Of a DNA stretch of 64,000 nt, positions 14,646 through 23,744 are shown piece after piece. Below the pieces are notes generated by a model that was not told the origin of the DNA, ran no database searches, and saw only the letters and a program-made list of their open reading frames with translations. This stretch comes from Triglochin maritima (lineage: Eukaryota > Streptophyta > Magnoliopsida > Alismatales > Juncaginaceae): assembly GCA_963682175.1 (NCBI GenBank), contig OY821772.1, positions 49,870,925-49,934,924 on the forward strand, given 5' to 3'. Positions within the stretch are counted from its first letter, which is position 1. Every line of letters starts with the position of its first letter. The position numbers were made by a program, and so were the translations under genes.

Positions 14646-15559
14646 AATTTAAGGGAATATAACTCAAGCAATTCAAGTCCTTAAAGCTAAAAATTGGAAG
14701 GACTTGACGTCGTATCTCTATTGGTCAAGAGAGAGATAACGTTGGGATATAGATGGTCTAACGTGTACGAAACTACACTGACTACTTGGATGAGGATTTA
14801 CGGGGCACTACTAGACTGTATCAAGTCCCTTGAGTTAAAAATTTGTAGGACTTGACGTCATATCTCTATAGGTCGAGAGATATGACGTTGGGTTTATATG
14901 GTCTAACGAGTAACAAATTATATTGACCACTCCTTTAATGATTTTAGTGAAAAACTACTCGATAGAGTTAAGTCCTTTAAGGCAAAAATTGAAGGGTTTG
15001 ACATCGTATCTTTATAGGTGGAGAGAGATATGTTGTGGTTGAAATGGTTTAACGTGTAAGAAATCACACTGACTACTCAGATAAGGATTCACGTAAAAAT
15101 TGAATGGATTTGACATCATATCTTCGCAGATCAAAAGAGATATGACGTTGGGATTTGGATGGTATAACGTGTAAGAAATTACACTAACCACTCGGATAAG
15201 GTTTTACGGAAACACTACTGGACCGATTGAGGTCCCTTGAGTAATAAATTGGGACTTGATGCCATATTCCCGTAGGAGAACGATATGACGCCGTTGGGAT
15301 TTATATGGTCTCTAACAAGTAACAAATTACACTGATCACTTGGATAACGATTAAGGGAACACTACTCGAGTGATTCAAGTCCTAAATTTCCATAGCTATT
15401 TTACGTTACCCTTGGCTATGTCAATATTTGAACATAATTTCAAACATCTAATAAAAAAGACCAGGAAATAATATTAATGTTGAACAATTCTATCATCTTC
15501 TAAAGTTACAAGGGAAATGAGCCTACATAGAACTAAAGTGCAAATATAATATTACTTAC

Positions 15560-15636
15560 CTTAGAAGCAATAAGTCCAAGAGTATCCAATAAATCTTTCT
15601 TTTTGTTAACACGCACTATATGTTTCTTCAAACAAT
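15560..15636 (-). pseudogene. Isolated exon-like segment, function unknown
   Basis: On the minus strand a 77-bp segment is bounded by an acceptor-like CTTTCAG and a donor-like GGTAAGT. Between them one frame stays open and reads CLKKHIVRVNKK, KDLLDTL and GLIASK, with two leading bases that complete a split codon. I do not recognise the protein. It lies 175 bp from the edge of the satellite, and no further exon is visible towards the array. The phase at its start (two bases to complete a codon) does not fit a direct join to the PMP22-like exon at 16419-16490, which ends in phase 0. It is either a relic of a second gene or one exon of a gene whose neighbours are lost. Confidence 0.35.
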
Positions 15637-16110
15637 CTGAAAGCATTCAAGGTTATGGCTTGTTCCACAAGCATGCCCTATTCAAGTTGAAAACCAATAT
15701 ATAAACATACATATATATTAAACTTGCTTAGGAATAAAATATCAAAAGAACATGAGTTAACATGCTAATTTTTGTTTCTTAAAGGCCAAAGTCTGAATAT
15801 GATCAGTTTATATAGGAACAAACATCTGTAGGACATGTGTGGATAATTTAGTTTCTTGATTCTTTAAGATTAAAGTCTGGAAGTTACCATGCAAAAATAA
15901 AATGATATGTAAAAAGCCTTTTACTCAAAGAAAAATGTCCCCAACAATGACATACCACAGCAGGTACCAGCAATCCCTAAATTATCTGTTTCTTTCTTTC
16001 TCGTTTCGACACAGTTCCAAAGCATCAGTCACAAACCGCTAGTCCTAGAAAAACTGTGTAAGTTCAAGAGTAAGTTGATGTATGAACAGTGATCCCATGG
16101 TAACAACCAC

Positions 16111-16250
16111 CAATTACAAAGACGTGACAAAAGAACACAACTTTTACTAAAATTAGTGGACTTTCAAGCACATTTTCACGAAGTGTTAAGAAAACCTGGA
16201 GTCCATCCATGGAAGATTCGGAAGAAGAAAAAAGAACCTAGAATTAAAGA
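16111..16250. repeat. Direct repeat copy 1 (partner at 16628-16764)
   Basis: About 140 bp starting CAATTACAAAGACGTG and running through CACATTTTCACGAAGTGTTAAG to CTAGAATTAAAG-like sequence recur 517 bp downstream with about 85 percent identity by eye. The two copies flank the PMP22-like exon, so they probably come from a local tandem duplication after which only one copy kept the exon. Confidence 0.75.
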
Positions 16251-16418
16251 AAAAGTCAGATATACAATGGTGCGGAGCAGCCTGCTGAATTGGATTCTCT
16301 GTTTGTTGCAATCTTCTGTGAAATTAAATCACTGCACCCTGCAACAACTCCTGAAGTAATTGCCAAAAAAACAGTAGAATAAACACAAACAAAAGAAATG
16401 GGAAGATGGGTGACAGAC

Positions 16419-16490
16419 CTTTGTCCTTAGAGGATGGAGTTGGAGTTGAAGGATGTACTTCTTCCAAGCCTCTGCTACAACATCAGACAT
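16419..16490 (-). pseudogene. First exon of a PMP22/Mpv17-like peroxisomal membrane protein gene, rest missing
   Basis: The minus strand has ATG at 16490 followed by 24 codons and a donor AAAG|GTCTGT at 16419. The encoded peptide contains AWKKYILQLQLHPLRTK. This matches the N-terminal signature of plant PMP22 (Mpv17/PMP22 family of four-helix peroxisomal membrane proteins), where a similar QLQxHPLRTK stretch precedes the first membrane helix. The following exons, which should begin with an AITAG-like sequence, are not visible between here and the satellite edge at 15.39 kb. An upstream GC-rich, leader-like region is at about 16880-17120. I read this as a gene truncated from its 3' side by rearrangement next to the satellite. 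A very long intron running outside the window cannot be formally excluded. Confidence 0.5.
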
Positions 16491-16627
16491 GGTTAGTTGC
16501 TGTGTTTTTGAGCTCCAAGGCAAAAGATTGTTTTTGAATGGACTGACCTGAACACTTCAAACAACCCCCAAAAAAAAGAATCCTAAAACCCTAAATCCAA
16601 ACCACAGTGAAAAAACCAAGAAGGAAC

Positions 16628-16764
16628 CAATTACGGAGACATGAAAAAGAACATAACTTTACTAAAATTAGTCGGCTTTGAAGCACATTTTGACGAAGTA
16701 TTAAGAAAACCTAGAATCCATCCATGGAAGATCCGGAAGAAGAAAAAAGAACTTAGAATTAAAG
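16628..16764. repeat. Direct repeat copy 2 (partner at 16111-16250)
   Basis: This is the second copy of the 140-bp repeat, beginning CAATTACGGAGACATG. It differs from copy 1 by substitutions and small indels. No exon-like sequence accompanies it. Confidence 0.75.
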
Positions 16765-16879
16765 GTGAAGCGATCGATTAATCAAGGATCAAGAAACCGA
16801 AAATCCAAACCACGTCACACAAGGGAAACAAAACACGAAAAGCCCAAAAGAAGACTCTCAAGACCCTAAATCCAAACCA

Positions 16880-17120
16880 CAACTAAATAAAAGATACCTC
16901 GAGGCCGATAGATCCGTGACGGCGAGCACAAGATTCGGATCGGAGAACTACGTCCCCCCTCCAACCCCTCTAGGTCTCCCACATCAGATCGGATTCGGGT
17001 TTAGGGTTTCGTGAGGGATGGGGATCGGAGAGGGAAAAGGTCGGGATTAGGATTTGGTGGGGGGATTAGGGTTTGGAGGGGAAAGGGAGTGGAGTGGTGG
17101 GAAAGATTGGAATGGGAGGG
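16880..17120 (-). other. GC-rich leader-like region of the PMP22-like relic
   Basis: Read on the minus strand this stretch has CGAAACCCTAAACCC-type motifs, common in plant 5' leaders, and a donor-like CTCGAG|GTATCT near 16900. It resembles a 5' UTR exon and proximal promoter of the minus-strand gene whose first coding exon is at 16419-16490. The AT-rich interval 17200-17638 upstream shows nothing I can name. Confidence 0.35.
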
Positions 17121-17766
17121 AAACATATACTCTTGCTTTCCTACCGTTGGAGTTGCCGACGTTGCTCACGCGGTTGGTACCAAGGAAGCCGGAAGGGATT
17201 TTTTTTATATAGAAAATAAATTAAATTAAAATGTGCTCAATGAAATTCGTTTTTTTTTAAATTGAGAATTAGGATATGCTATTATGGGTAATTAACCCGG
17301 GTTTGTGTGTTTTTTATGAGTTGGAAGAAAATATGTCATGACTCTTGTTTCTAACGGTTTTTCTTTTCATATCGTGGAGCAAGGATGTGTTCATGTTTGG
17401 GAGTTTTTCTTGTAATTTTATAATCTCAAACATACTGAACGTGTGAATATATTAGCATCATAAATCAGAATGGACGAACAACCGCGTGAAAACCATGAAC
17501 AATCTCATGTATTATTTTCATATAAAATATTGTGCAATACATTTCATTTATTTTCAATCACACTTTTACGTGCAACACATTACTCTTGTTTTACAAATAT
17601 ACAATAAAATGATATAATAAATTCCATAAGTCATTAACTGTTATATCCTAACCCCTTTTAATGTTTTAATTGTGTTTAGGGGTGGTTTAGAGAAGGATTG
17701 AGATGGTCAGTTGAGATGGGTTTGGGGAGAATATATATGGTTTGAGTTCTCTCTCTCCCTCTCTTC

Positions 17767-17768
<2 letters not shown>

Positions 17769-17806
<38 letters not shown>
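17769..17806. repeat. (CT)n microsatellite
   Basis: An uninterrupted CT/TC run of about 38 bp follows more irregular CT-rich sequence from 17742. It sits just downstream of a TATA-like sequence in the solo LTR, where a pyrimidine-rich leader would be expected. Confidence 0.9.
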
Positions 17807-17808
<2 letters not shown>

Positions 17809-18039
17809 GCTCAACGCTCTGTTTCTCTCTCTTCCAACCTTGGTGCACAGTGGAGTTGTGTTCGGCGAGGAGGAAGACTCAGTGGAGTGCGCGAAGGATC
17901 GGGTTGGTCAGTTGCTCGATTGGATTCGTCGGAGAAGGGAAGGAGTTGCGTGGAGAAACTCGTTGTTGGATCATCAAATGATTTTCAAGCTTTAAAGTTA
18001 TGTTAAGCTTGTTTTTACGCTCACCTAAGTTGTATGGGT

Positions 18040-18630
18040 GTTGGAGCGGTCGACGGTAGGTCGAATGGCTCGTCGGACCTGTACAATAGTTTTTCTGCAC
18101 TATAACGGTCGACCGGTGGTTTGGGTTCGGTCGACCGGTTGTAGTGTATTTTGGGCAATATCTCTCGCACCGGTCGAACGATACATTTGGGTGGTCGACC
18201 GGTTGTGCAATTTGAGCGAGAAATGGAGGCTTTGGGTACTTTCGGTCGAACGAGACCCCTTTGTCGGTCGGTCGAAAGTACTGTCGTAGGTTGGTTGGGG
18301 AGTTGACCATCTAAACGGTCAACCACATGTTTGACTCGTCCGGACGACTTAAGTTAACTTAAAGGTTGTTCGACCGGAAGTGTTGTTTCGGTCGACCGTG
18401 TGGTGTGAATTGATGGTGGGTTTTACTGGTGATGTTCGGTCGACCGGAGGTCTTGGATCGTTCGACCGTTTGTTCTGTTGAGAAAATATGTTTCATTTTA
18501 CTAGTGTTTTTCGGTCGAACGGGTCCCCTTTGTCGTTCGACCAATTGGCTGGTTTTTCGGTTGGGTCAGTCCTCTGGAGGGGGATTCGGTCGACCGGTGA
18601 GGTGTTTTCGTTCGACCGTTTTTACACAGT
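18040..18630. repeat. Cluster of GGTCGACC-type palindromes in the LTR
   Basis: At least six sites of the form CGGTCGACCG or GGTCGACCGG are seen (near 18107, 18128, 18194, 18390, 18437 and 18588). They are interspersed with close variants such as GGTCGAACG and GTTCGACCG about 20-100 bp apart. Similar clusters are at 47910-48500, 49725-50545, 61720-61880 and 63050-63265. Confidence 0.85.
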
Positions 18631-18759
18631 TTTGGTGTTTTCCTTATTATTGTTGATCGGCTAGAAGGCAACGGGTTCACCGACCCTTTTGGGGCGACGG
18701 ACGGATAGGCCGGCCTAATAGCGATCAGTGGTGACTCTTTTGAGCGGGTTGTGGTTGTT

Positions 18760-18935
18760 TAATGTCGTGACTCTGGCGAATGAGGTAAAGTCGTAGCTCC
18801 GGTGAATGAGGCATGTATACGTCGTCGTCGTGGTTCCGGCAATTGATGAAAAACCATGGCTCTAGTAACATTGAGGCAAAATCGTGGCTCCGGTAACATT
18901 GAGGCAAAACCGTGACTCCGGTGAATGAGTCAATT
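18760..18935. repeat. Minisatellite inside the LTR, unit about 30-36 bp
   Basis: Repeats of the type GTGGCTCCGGTAACATTGAGG and GTGACTCCGGTGAATGAG follow one another, each with TCCGG (or TCTGG/TCTAG) in the same place. A diverged counterpart with GACTGACC and TGTTGTTCCG blocks is at about 48700-48930 in the related LTR. Confidence 0.65.
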
Positions 18936-19358
18936 GTTGGTGGTTTGCAGTGTTGGGTTTGTGTCATTTTATGGTTTTTGTATTCATTGTTTCATTCATG
19001 TGTTAGAGTTTGGCATACGGGATTTCCTTATGGAAACTCAAGCATAGTTCATGTTTGCATTTCGGTCCAAGAGTGGCGTTAGGAGGGTGGTGATCGTGAA
19101 GGAGAGTGTTCGAGACCAGATTCTGTTTTCCTTCTTTTTAGGTGGTTGTGATTACATGTGTATATTTCCTGTTTATGAGCTTTTGATGTAATCACATTCT
19201 TTTGTAAACTCAGTCACACACACATATATATATTATATGTTGGTGCACATGTGTGCGTATGTCTTTGCAGTAATGTCCTCAAGTTGATTGTATGTTTAAA
19301 TTTTAAATTTTCCGCTATTCTGAGGACGTTACATTAACCAGAAATTTTTAGATGATTG

Positions 19359-19660
19359 CTAAGGTGCAACACATTTGCCTTCCTTCTTAAATAATGGATT
19401 GGGATCAACAATACACTTTGTGGCTTTCGCATGCGCCATCAATGTAGCATATATACGATCGATTCTTCGGGTTGAGCCTCACCTGACAATTATGTACATA
19501 AATAAATAATTAGTCGGATAAGTCGTGCAACATTAACAAACTCAAATATATGGTACGTATGTGACGTGTAATGATCACCTGATGATAAGAAGATGACAAC
19601 AAAAGCAAGAAGACCACCAACGAGAGTTTGGCATGGGAAGAAAAGTTGAAGAGAGGTCAT
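19359..19660 (-). pseudogene. Decayed two-exon defensin-like (cysteine-rich peptide) gene
   Basis: Exon 1 (19660-19579) has ATG and 27 codons ending LLAFVVIFLSS, a clear signal peptide. It closes with a donor CAG|GTGATC in phase 1, exactly as in the intact neighbour at 20172-20557. Exon 2 starts at 19482 after an acceptor TTGTCAG. The expected frame gives GEAQPEESI, but continuing needs two frame changes: YICYIDGACESHKVYC lies in a second frame and DPNPLFKKEGKCVAP, ending with TAG at 19359, in a third. The pieces in order look like a small cysteine-rich peptide with a GKC (GxC) motif. The frames are broken, so I call it a pseudogene. A sequencing error or an unusual splice could account for one of the breaks but hardly both. 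Confidence 0.55.
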
Positions 19661-20171
19661 TCTTTTGTTTGTCCGTGGTTAGTTGACGAACTTATGGAAT
19701 GCATACGACGCAGTTAAAATTATTATAGACGGACAATTAGTGGGCTAAGTGAAACAACCACGCCCCCCACAGAACACATACTGATCGCTTATTTTTAGGT
19801 GTCGAACTATCTGCATTCTATCTTTTGCAAAAAATAATAATCATTGTGGACATTATACTTTAGCTCCTTATTTATGGTTTCAAGGTGCACTTATCTTATC
19901 TTTTCAATGTACAACTTATAAGTGATGGTTATACAACCATGAAAACCACCACTTATAATGAGTTTTTTTAATTTTTTGAAGGAAAAAATGTCTATTCTAC
20001 TGAAACCCAAGATATAACCGGTTCTTTAAACTGGAGTTGGAGAGTCGAACATAGGGTCATGCATGAAATACTCCAACATACATGGTAGTGTCTTGAGTTA
20101 TATAAGGATACGTCCTACTAATGATAATTTCATCATTACAATTAATTTTGTAGAGCTAATTGAATACAAAA

Positions 20172-20557
20172 TTAGTTACAGCAACAACAAGCAACAGTAT
20201 AAATTAATCCAGGAACACATCGACCTCCGTTCTGCATACCGGTGTTGTCACAACCACTCCTGCAATCCACGTCTTGTAAGCAAGCTGCTTGAAAGCAATA
20301 GCTTCCCTCGTCAGGGCAATGCGGTATGTAGTTGTACTCGTCCCTCCAAACGCTCAACTTAGTCGAGCCTTCTGCCTCAATCGATCATATGCACACATAT
20401 ACACAAGAGGTATATGTATGTCACATTCGATCATTTCGTGTAATATATACAAAAATTAATAAAATTACACAAGCAAACCTGATGAGAGGGTGAAACTAAG
20501 AAGCAAAAAACTCAATATTAGGTTCTTGGAATTGGAAGAGAAGATTAGGGAGGACAT
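20172..20557 (-). CDS. Defensin-like secreted cysteine-rich peptide, two exons
   Basis: Exons: 20557-20479 and 20371-20172. Exon 1 encodes a 26-residue signal peptide (LILSFLLLSFTLSS) and ends TCATCAG|GTTTGC in phase 1. Exon 2 follows an acceptor GAGGCAG and starts with EGSTKLSVW. The precursor is 92 residues. The mature part has ten cysteines with spacing C-x6-C-x4-C-x5-C-x3-C-x10-C-x9-CCCC. The CxxxC (CRSGC), the GRC triplet (GxC) and the C-terminal CxC within CCCC fit the CS-alpha-beta fold of plant defensin-like/LCR peptides, which act outside the cell in defence or in signalling, often reproductive. The intron right after the signal peptide is typical of the family. Start choice: ATG at 20557 gives a compact signal peptide; an in-frame ATG five codons upstream is possible. 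Target and activity are unknown. Confidence 0.75.
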
Positions 20558-20661
20558 TCTTAGTTTGATCATCCTTCTCTCCACCTTTCCACGCACAACA
20601 TATGTAGGACTGAGACTACTTTGGATTAGTACGATGCGTGTGGTCAAACTTTATTACATTG

Positions 20662-20684
20662 TTTATAAGTTTTCCACATGCATG
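20662..20684 (-). promoter_or_regulatory. TATA box and RY element of the defensin-like gene
   Basis: On the minus strand TATAAA lies about 105 bp upstream of the chosen ATG at 20557. A CATGCATG palindrome (20677-20684) sits directly upstream of it. CATGCATG is the RY element bound by seed-type B3 factors (ABI3/FUS3/LEC2 class), which suggests seed or embryo expression. Expression itself is not visible in sequence. Confidence 0.45.
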
Positions 20685-21244
20685 TATTTGGTAATGGAGC
20701 GGTGATAATGCACAGGAAGCAAGTTGGTAGATCATACATTTGGTGTGTGTGCGCGCGCTGGCGCGTCTCTCCGAGGGGCTTCATTTAATGAGTTGGCTAG
20801 CTTTCCAAAAAACTTCACGTAATTATGGGTTTATGGCCCATTAGGCCGAACTCGAGAGACTCTTTGCACTTACAGGCCATCGTGCTTTAGAGCCGATCTA
20901 AGAGCACAAATAATAACGCTCGGGTTACCCCGGACGCCTACACTCTCTCTACCACGTCAGCTTCTCTCTCTGCCACGTCAGTTCACCCAACCCACCCAAA
21001 AAAAACCATTACACATGCCCAGACTACCCCTACTCACCCTACACTCTCTTTTCTCCACATCATTTCTTAATTAAACAATTTTAATTCTCACACAACATTT
21101 AACAAATTATATTTTATATAAATCTAATTCTAATTATATTATAATTCTAATTCACGATATAATTATTATTAATTAACAATAATAATTATTCATTAATAAT
21201 ATTAATCACTATTAAACCACAAAAATTTGAATATTTGAAATTTG

Positions 21245-21405
21245 AAACGTGCGTGAATGCACAATATACACGTGAATGTACAGTATATGCGTGCGTGAAA
21301 AGTAATCTGCGTGATTGCACAGTATACGCGTGAAAGAAAAGTAGTCCGCGTGAATGTACAGTATATGCGTGCGTGAAAAGTAATCTGCGTGACTGCACAG
21401 TGTCT
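21245..21405. repeat. Tandem repeat of about 80 bp (two 40-bp halves)
   Basis: Blocks such as GTGAATGTACAGTATATGCG and TGCGTGAAAAGTAATCTGCG recur about 79 bp apart, with half-unit versions between (GTGATTGCACAGTATACGCG). The run lies directly upstream of the ORF1-type gene of the Harbinger-like element, in its presumptive promoter. It is absent from the deletion derivative at 53 kb. Confidence 0.8.
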
Positions 21406-21480
21406 AATTTTTTCTCTATATATACCTTACACAAAACACAACCTACATCTCATATCTCTTCCACAAAACACAACGTTGCA

Positions 21481-23296
21481 ATGTCTTCTCCGGATTACAA
21501 CCGTTCTGCCCCCCCCCCCCCCCCCCCTCGTCCACAATCAAATCCGCGTCCACGCTATCCACAAGGATACCCCTCACATCCATTTTACCAACAACCAGAC
21601 TTCTCCCACTACGCACCATCATTCCCACCACCGGACCAAAACTCATCATTCCCACAATTCTCCCACTACGCACAACCAGATCAAAACTCACAATTCCCAC
21701 AATTCTCTCAATATGCACCACCATTCCACATAATCAACCGCAATTCCAGATGTTTGGCCGACACATGTCTCAACAAAGTAGTCCGAGTATGGCGGACACT
21801 GAAGAAGAGGGTCACGACGACGATGAGTCCCCACCACGACACACCGCCACACCACCATCCCCACCTCCACAACGACGCCGCTGCAAGCAAGTCTAAACTG
21901 CCAAAGCCAATCCAAAGATGTGGACCACAGTTGAGGACGAGAGACTTATCTCTGCATATATGGAACCAGTTGCGATGCGGTGACTAGGGCTGTAAATGGG
22001 TAATATTTTACCCGCAACCCGCCCCGCCCCGCCCCGCCTAATGCGGGTAGCGGACAAAAAAATATTACCCGCCAACCCGCTAACCCGCCACCCGCATAAC
22101 CCGCCTAATAAGCGGGGCGGGTTGCGGTTGTCTTGCAACCCGCCTAATCAAATATATTATTAATTTTTTATATACCAAAATCATTTTAATGTTTCAATTT
22201 TACTCATAACCATTAACCCACCTTACCAAATCATTATTCAACACTAACCAAATGTCTAGTTTTTCACTCAACACACATCTAATTTCCCAAAAAATACAAT
22301 AAGTAATTATTATTTTTCAAGTTTTGATGTTCTTTTATTTTTCTTAGAAAAAATCAAAAAAAAATTAAAAAACCCGCCAAACCCGAATAACCCGCCCCGC
22401 CTCACCTAGTCCAACCTTATGCGGGGCGGGTAGCGGTTTTTATTTTTGACCCGCCCTGCCCCGCCCCACATACCCGCTTAACTTATGCGGGGCGGGTAGC
22501 GGTGGACCAAAAACCTGCCCCACCCCGCTTACACCCCTAGCGGTGACAGGGACAAACCAGAAGTTTACTTCATTGTGGGCTAGAGTGAAACGTGTGTACG
22601 ACATCTCCGTGGAAGGCACATGCCTCCTCGAGAGGAATGCGGAGTCCTTAAAAGGACGCTGGAGGAGAATTGTACCTGTTGTGAACAAGTTGGTCGGGTG
22701 CTTCGATCAGGCATTCTGACGGAAAAGGAGCGGCCAGAATGACGACGATGTTATCCGACAAGCGCATGTGATCTACGAGCGAACTCATGGGCCTAAATTT
22801 CTTTATTTTGATGCTTGGGTTATGTTGCGTAGGTACCGAAAATGGGAGTTTGTGATATCCGGAGCTAATACCGTGCGTGTTGACTGGGAGTCCTCGGAGT
22901 TGCACGATGAAAATACCAGTCAGGAAGCCTTGGGAAAAGAAAGAGCACGGATGACTCCAGGACGTAATCACCCTTGGATGCAGAAGAGCTGACGCCGGGG
23001 TCGTCTACACGCCCAGAATGTGTGAAGAATGCCAAGAAAAAGGCTAAGAGTGCACTACGCCCCGAAGGCGACACCAATGTTAGAGAACTTGCACAACAGC
23101 TTCGATACACCGCCCAAGTCAGAGAAGATGATTTCTTCAAGCAGAAGGAGTTAGTGGAAAGGAATTTCTAGAGGCATTTAAAAAAACTAAGTTGGACATG
23201 CTTCACTCTCTGATGAGGAAAGACAACCCGACGGAGAAGGATCAAAAAGTAATTGATAAACTTCTCGTCTGGGCAGAAGAGAATGAGTACATGTAG
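21481..23296 (+). pseudogene. ORF1-type gene of a PIF/Harbinger-like element, broken
   Basis: The gene starts with MSSPDYNRSAPPPPPPRP at 21481 and continues with a Pro/Gln/Tyr-rich region (QFPQFSQYAPP). After that it needs frame changes and passes a TAA after RRRCKQV. It then reads KMWTTVEDERLISAYMEPV, a SANT/Myb-like trihelix start, and is split by the MITE at 21985-22539. It resumes with RVKRVYDISVEGT, LKGRWRRIVPVVNKLVGCF and a conserved IYERTHGPKFLYFDAWVMLR. The C-terminus ends DMLHSLMRKDNP then VWAEENEYM and TAG at 23294-23296. The layout is that of plant Harbinger ORF1 and its many genomic relatives (often annotated as NAM-associated or glutathione S-transferase T3-like). A 19-base C run at 21509-21527 encodes the polyproline and is itself prone to frameshifts. 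Confidence 0.65.
21985..22539. mobile_element. hAT-type MITE A, 555 bp, GCGGG-rich
   Basis: The termini are TAGGGCTGTAAATGGG and GCTTACACCCCTA. The element is flanked by a perfect 8-bp target duplication GCGGTGAC (21977-21984 and 22540-22547), the hallmark of the hAT superfamily. The interior is full of ACCCGCC/GCGGGT and GCGGGGCGGG motifs near both ends, with an AT-rich centre. No coding capacity. It interrupts the ORF1-type gene. Confidence 0.9.
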
Positions 23297-23744
23297 TTTG
23301 TTGTAGTCCGTATTTCGTATGGTTTGTATTTCCCTTAGTTTGTATTTCGTGTTGTTGTAGTCTGTATGGTTTGTATTTCGTATGGTTTGTATTTCCTTTA
23401 ACATATGTTTCGTGTGGTTGGTTGTAGTTCGTATTTCAGTATTTTTAATGTATTGTTCTTATGGTATTGTCGTATTAATATATATTCTATTTTAAACCTT
23501 AAATATGGATTTACATTTGTTTATTTAATGTATATATTTCAAATTTTATTCCATTAATTACACCAAAAATTATTACCCCACATTAATAACAAATACTCAA
23601 TCCATTAAAAACAAAACCCCAATAAATATTTATAAAAAAAAATCGACGAATGAGGGGGGGACACGTGCCCCCCACCCGAAGGCGCCCCGGGTGTCTTCCC
23701 AGGACGCCCAACGCCCGGGCAAGTGCCCGGGCGAATGAAAATCA

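Larger units (their letters stand above)
1..15386. repeat. Satellite array, about 149-bp monomer
   Basis: Nearly all of this stretch is head-to-tail copies of a unit of about 149 bp. Recurring blocks are a TTGACGTCATATCTCC-like start, then CATAGGTCAAGAGAGATATGACGTT, described here as two pieces (CATAGGTCAAGA and GAGATATGACGTT), then GGTCTAACGTGTAAGAAATTA-type, GACCACTCGG and ACACTACTAGACC blocks. Copies are diverged at 1-5170 and 13110-15386 and much more alike in between. Two monomer classes tend to alternate: one reads ACGTGTAAGAAATTACAC with GGAACACTACTAGACC, the other ACGAGTAACAAATTACAT with GAAAACTACTCGATAG. The last copy stops at about 15386, where unique sequence starts. The array begins before the window. 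Short open frames inside it (for example about 65 codons repeated at 6656, 7595, 9511 and 12538) are by-products of the repeat. Whether it is centromeric, pericentromeric or interstitial cannot be told from here. Confidence 0.95.
17639..19333 (+). mobile_element. Solo LTR, 1695 bp
   Basis: The element starts TGTTATATCC and ends GACGTTACA, giving TG...CA termini. It is flanked by a perfect 5-bp target duplication TTAAC (17634-17638 and 19334-19338). It carries no long open frame and no second LTR, so it is a solo LTR left by recombination. Internal order: a TATA-like ATATATATGG near 17735, a CT-rich tract, a cluster of GGTCGACC-type motifs (about 18040-18630), a minisatellite (18760-18935), and a 3' part with TTTTCCGCTATTCTGAGGAC. 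The 3' part and the motif cluster are clearly related to the element at 47358-51281. It lies only 20 bp from the stop codon of the decayed defensin-like gene. Confidence 0.8.
20905..23740 (+). mobile_element. Decayed PIF/Harbinger-like element carrying an ORF1-type gene
   Basis: The left end is near CTCGGGTTACCCC, followed by CACGTCAG repeats and an AT-rich stretch. The right end is a GC-rich block with CCCGGGCG repeats (to about 23740). The interior carries a decayed ORF1-type gene (21481-23296). I see no DDE transposase gene, so this copy is non-autonomous. A deletion derivative that keeps both ends but lacks the gene is at about 53040-53690. Exact termini and the 3-bp target site expected for this superfamily could not be fixed, so the assignment rests mainly on the ORF1-type protein. 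Confidence 0.6.

Noticed and set aside
1..15386. A regular repeat array as a possible CRISPR
   Set aside because: Monomers are about 149 bp, tandem and without unique spacers, and the surrounding genes are those of a plant.
15560..16490. Joining the 15560-15636 exon directly to the PMP22-like exon as one gene
   Set aside because: The first exon ends in phase 0 and the second begins with two bases completing a codon. The peptide also does not resemble the next part of PMP22.
17879..18656. Several overlapping open frames on both strands rich in GRP, RST and VDR strings
   Set aside because: They are translations of the CG-rich palindrome GGTCGACC in the LTR, open on both strands. No domain or start context.
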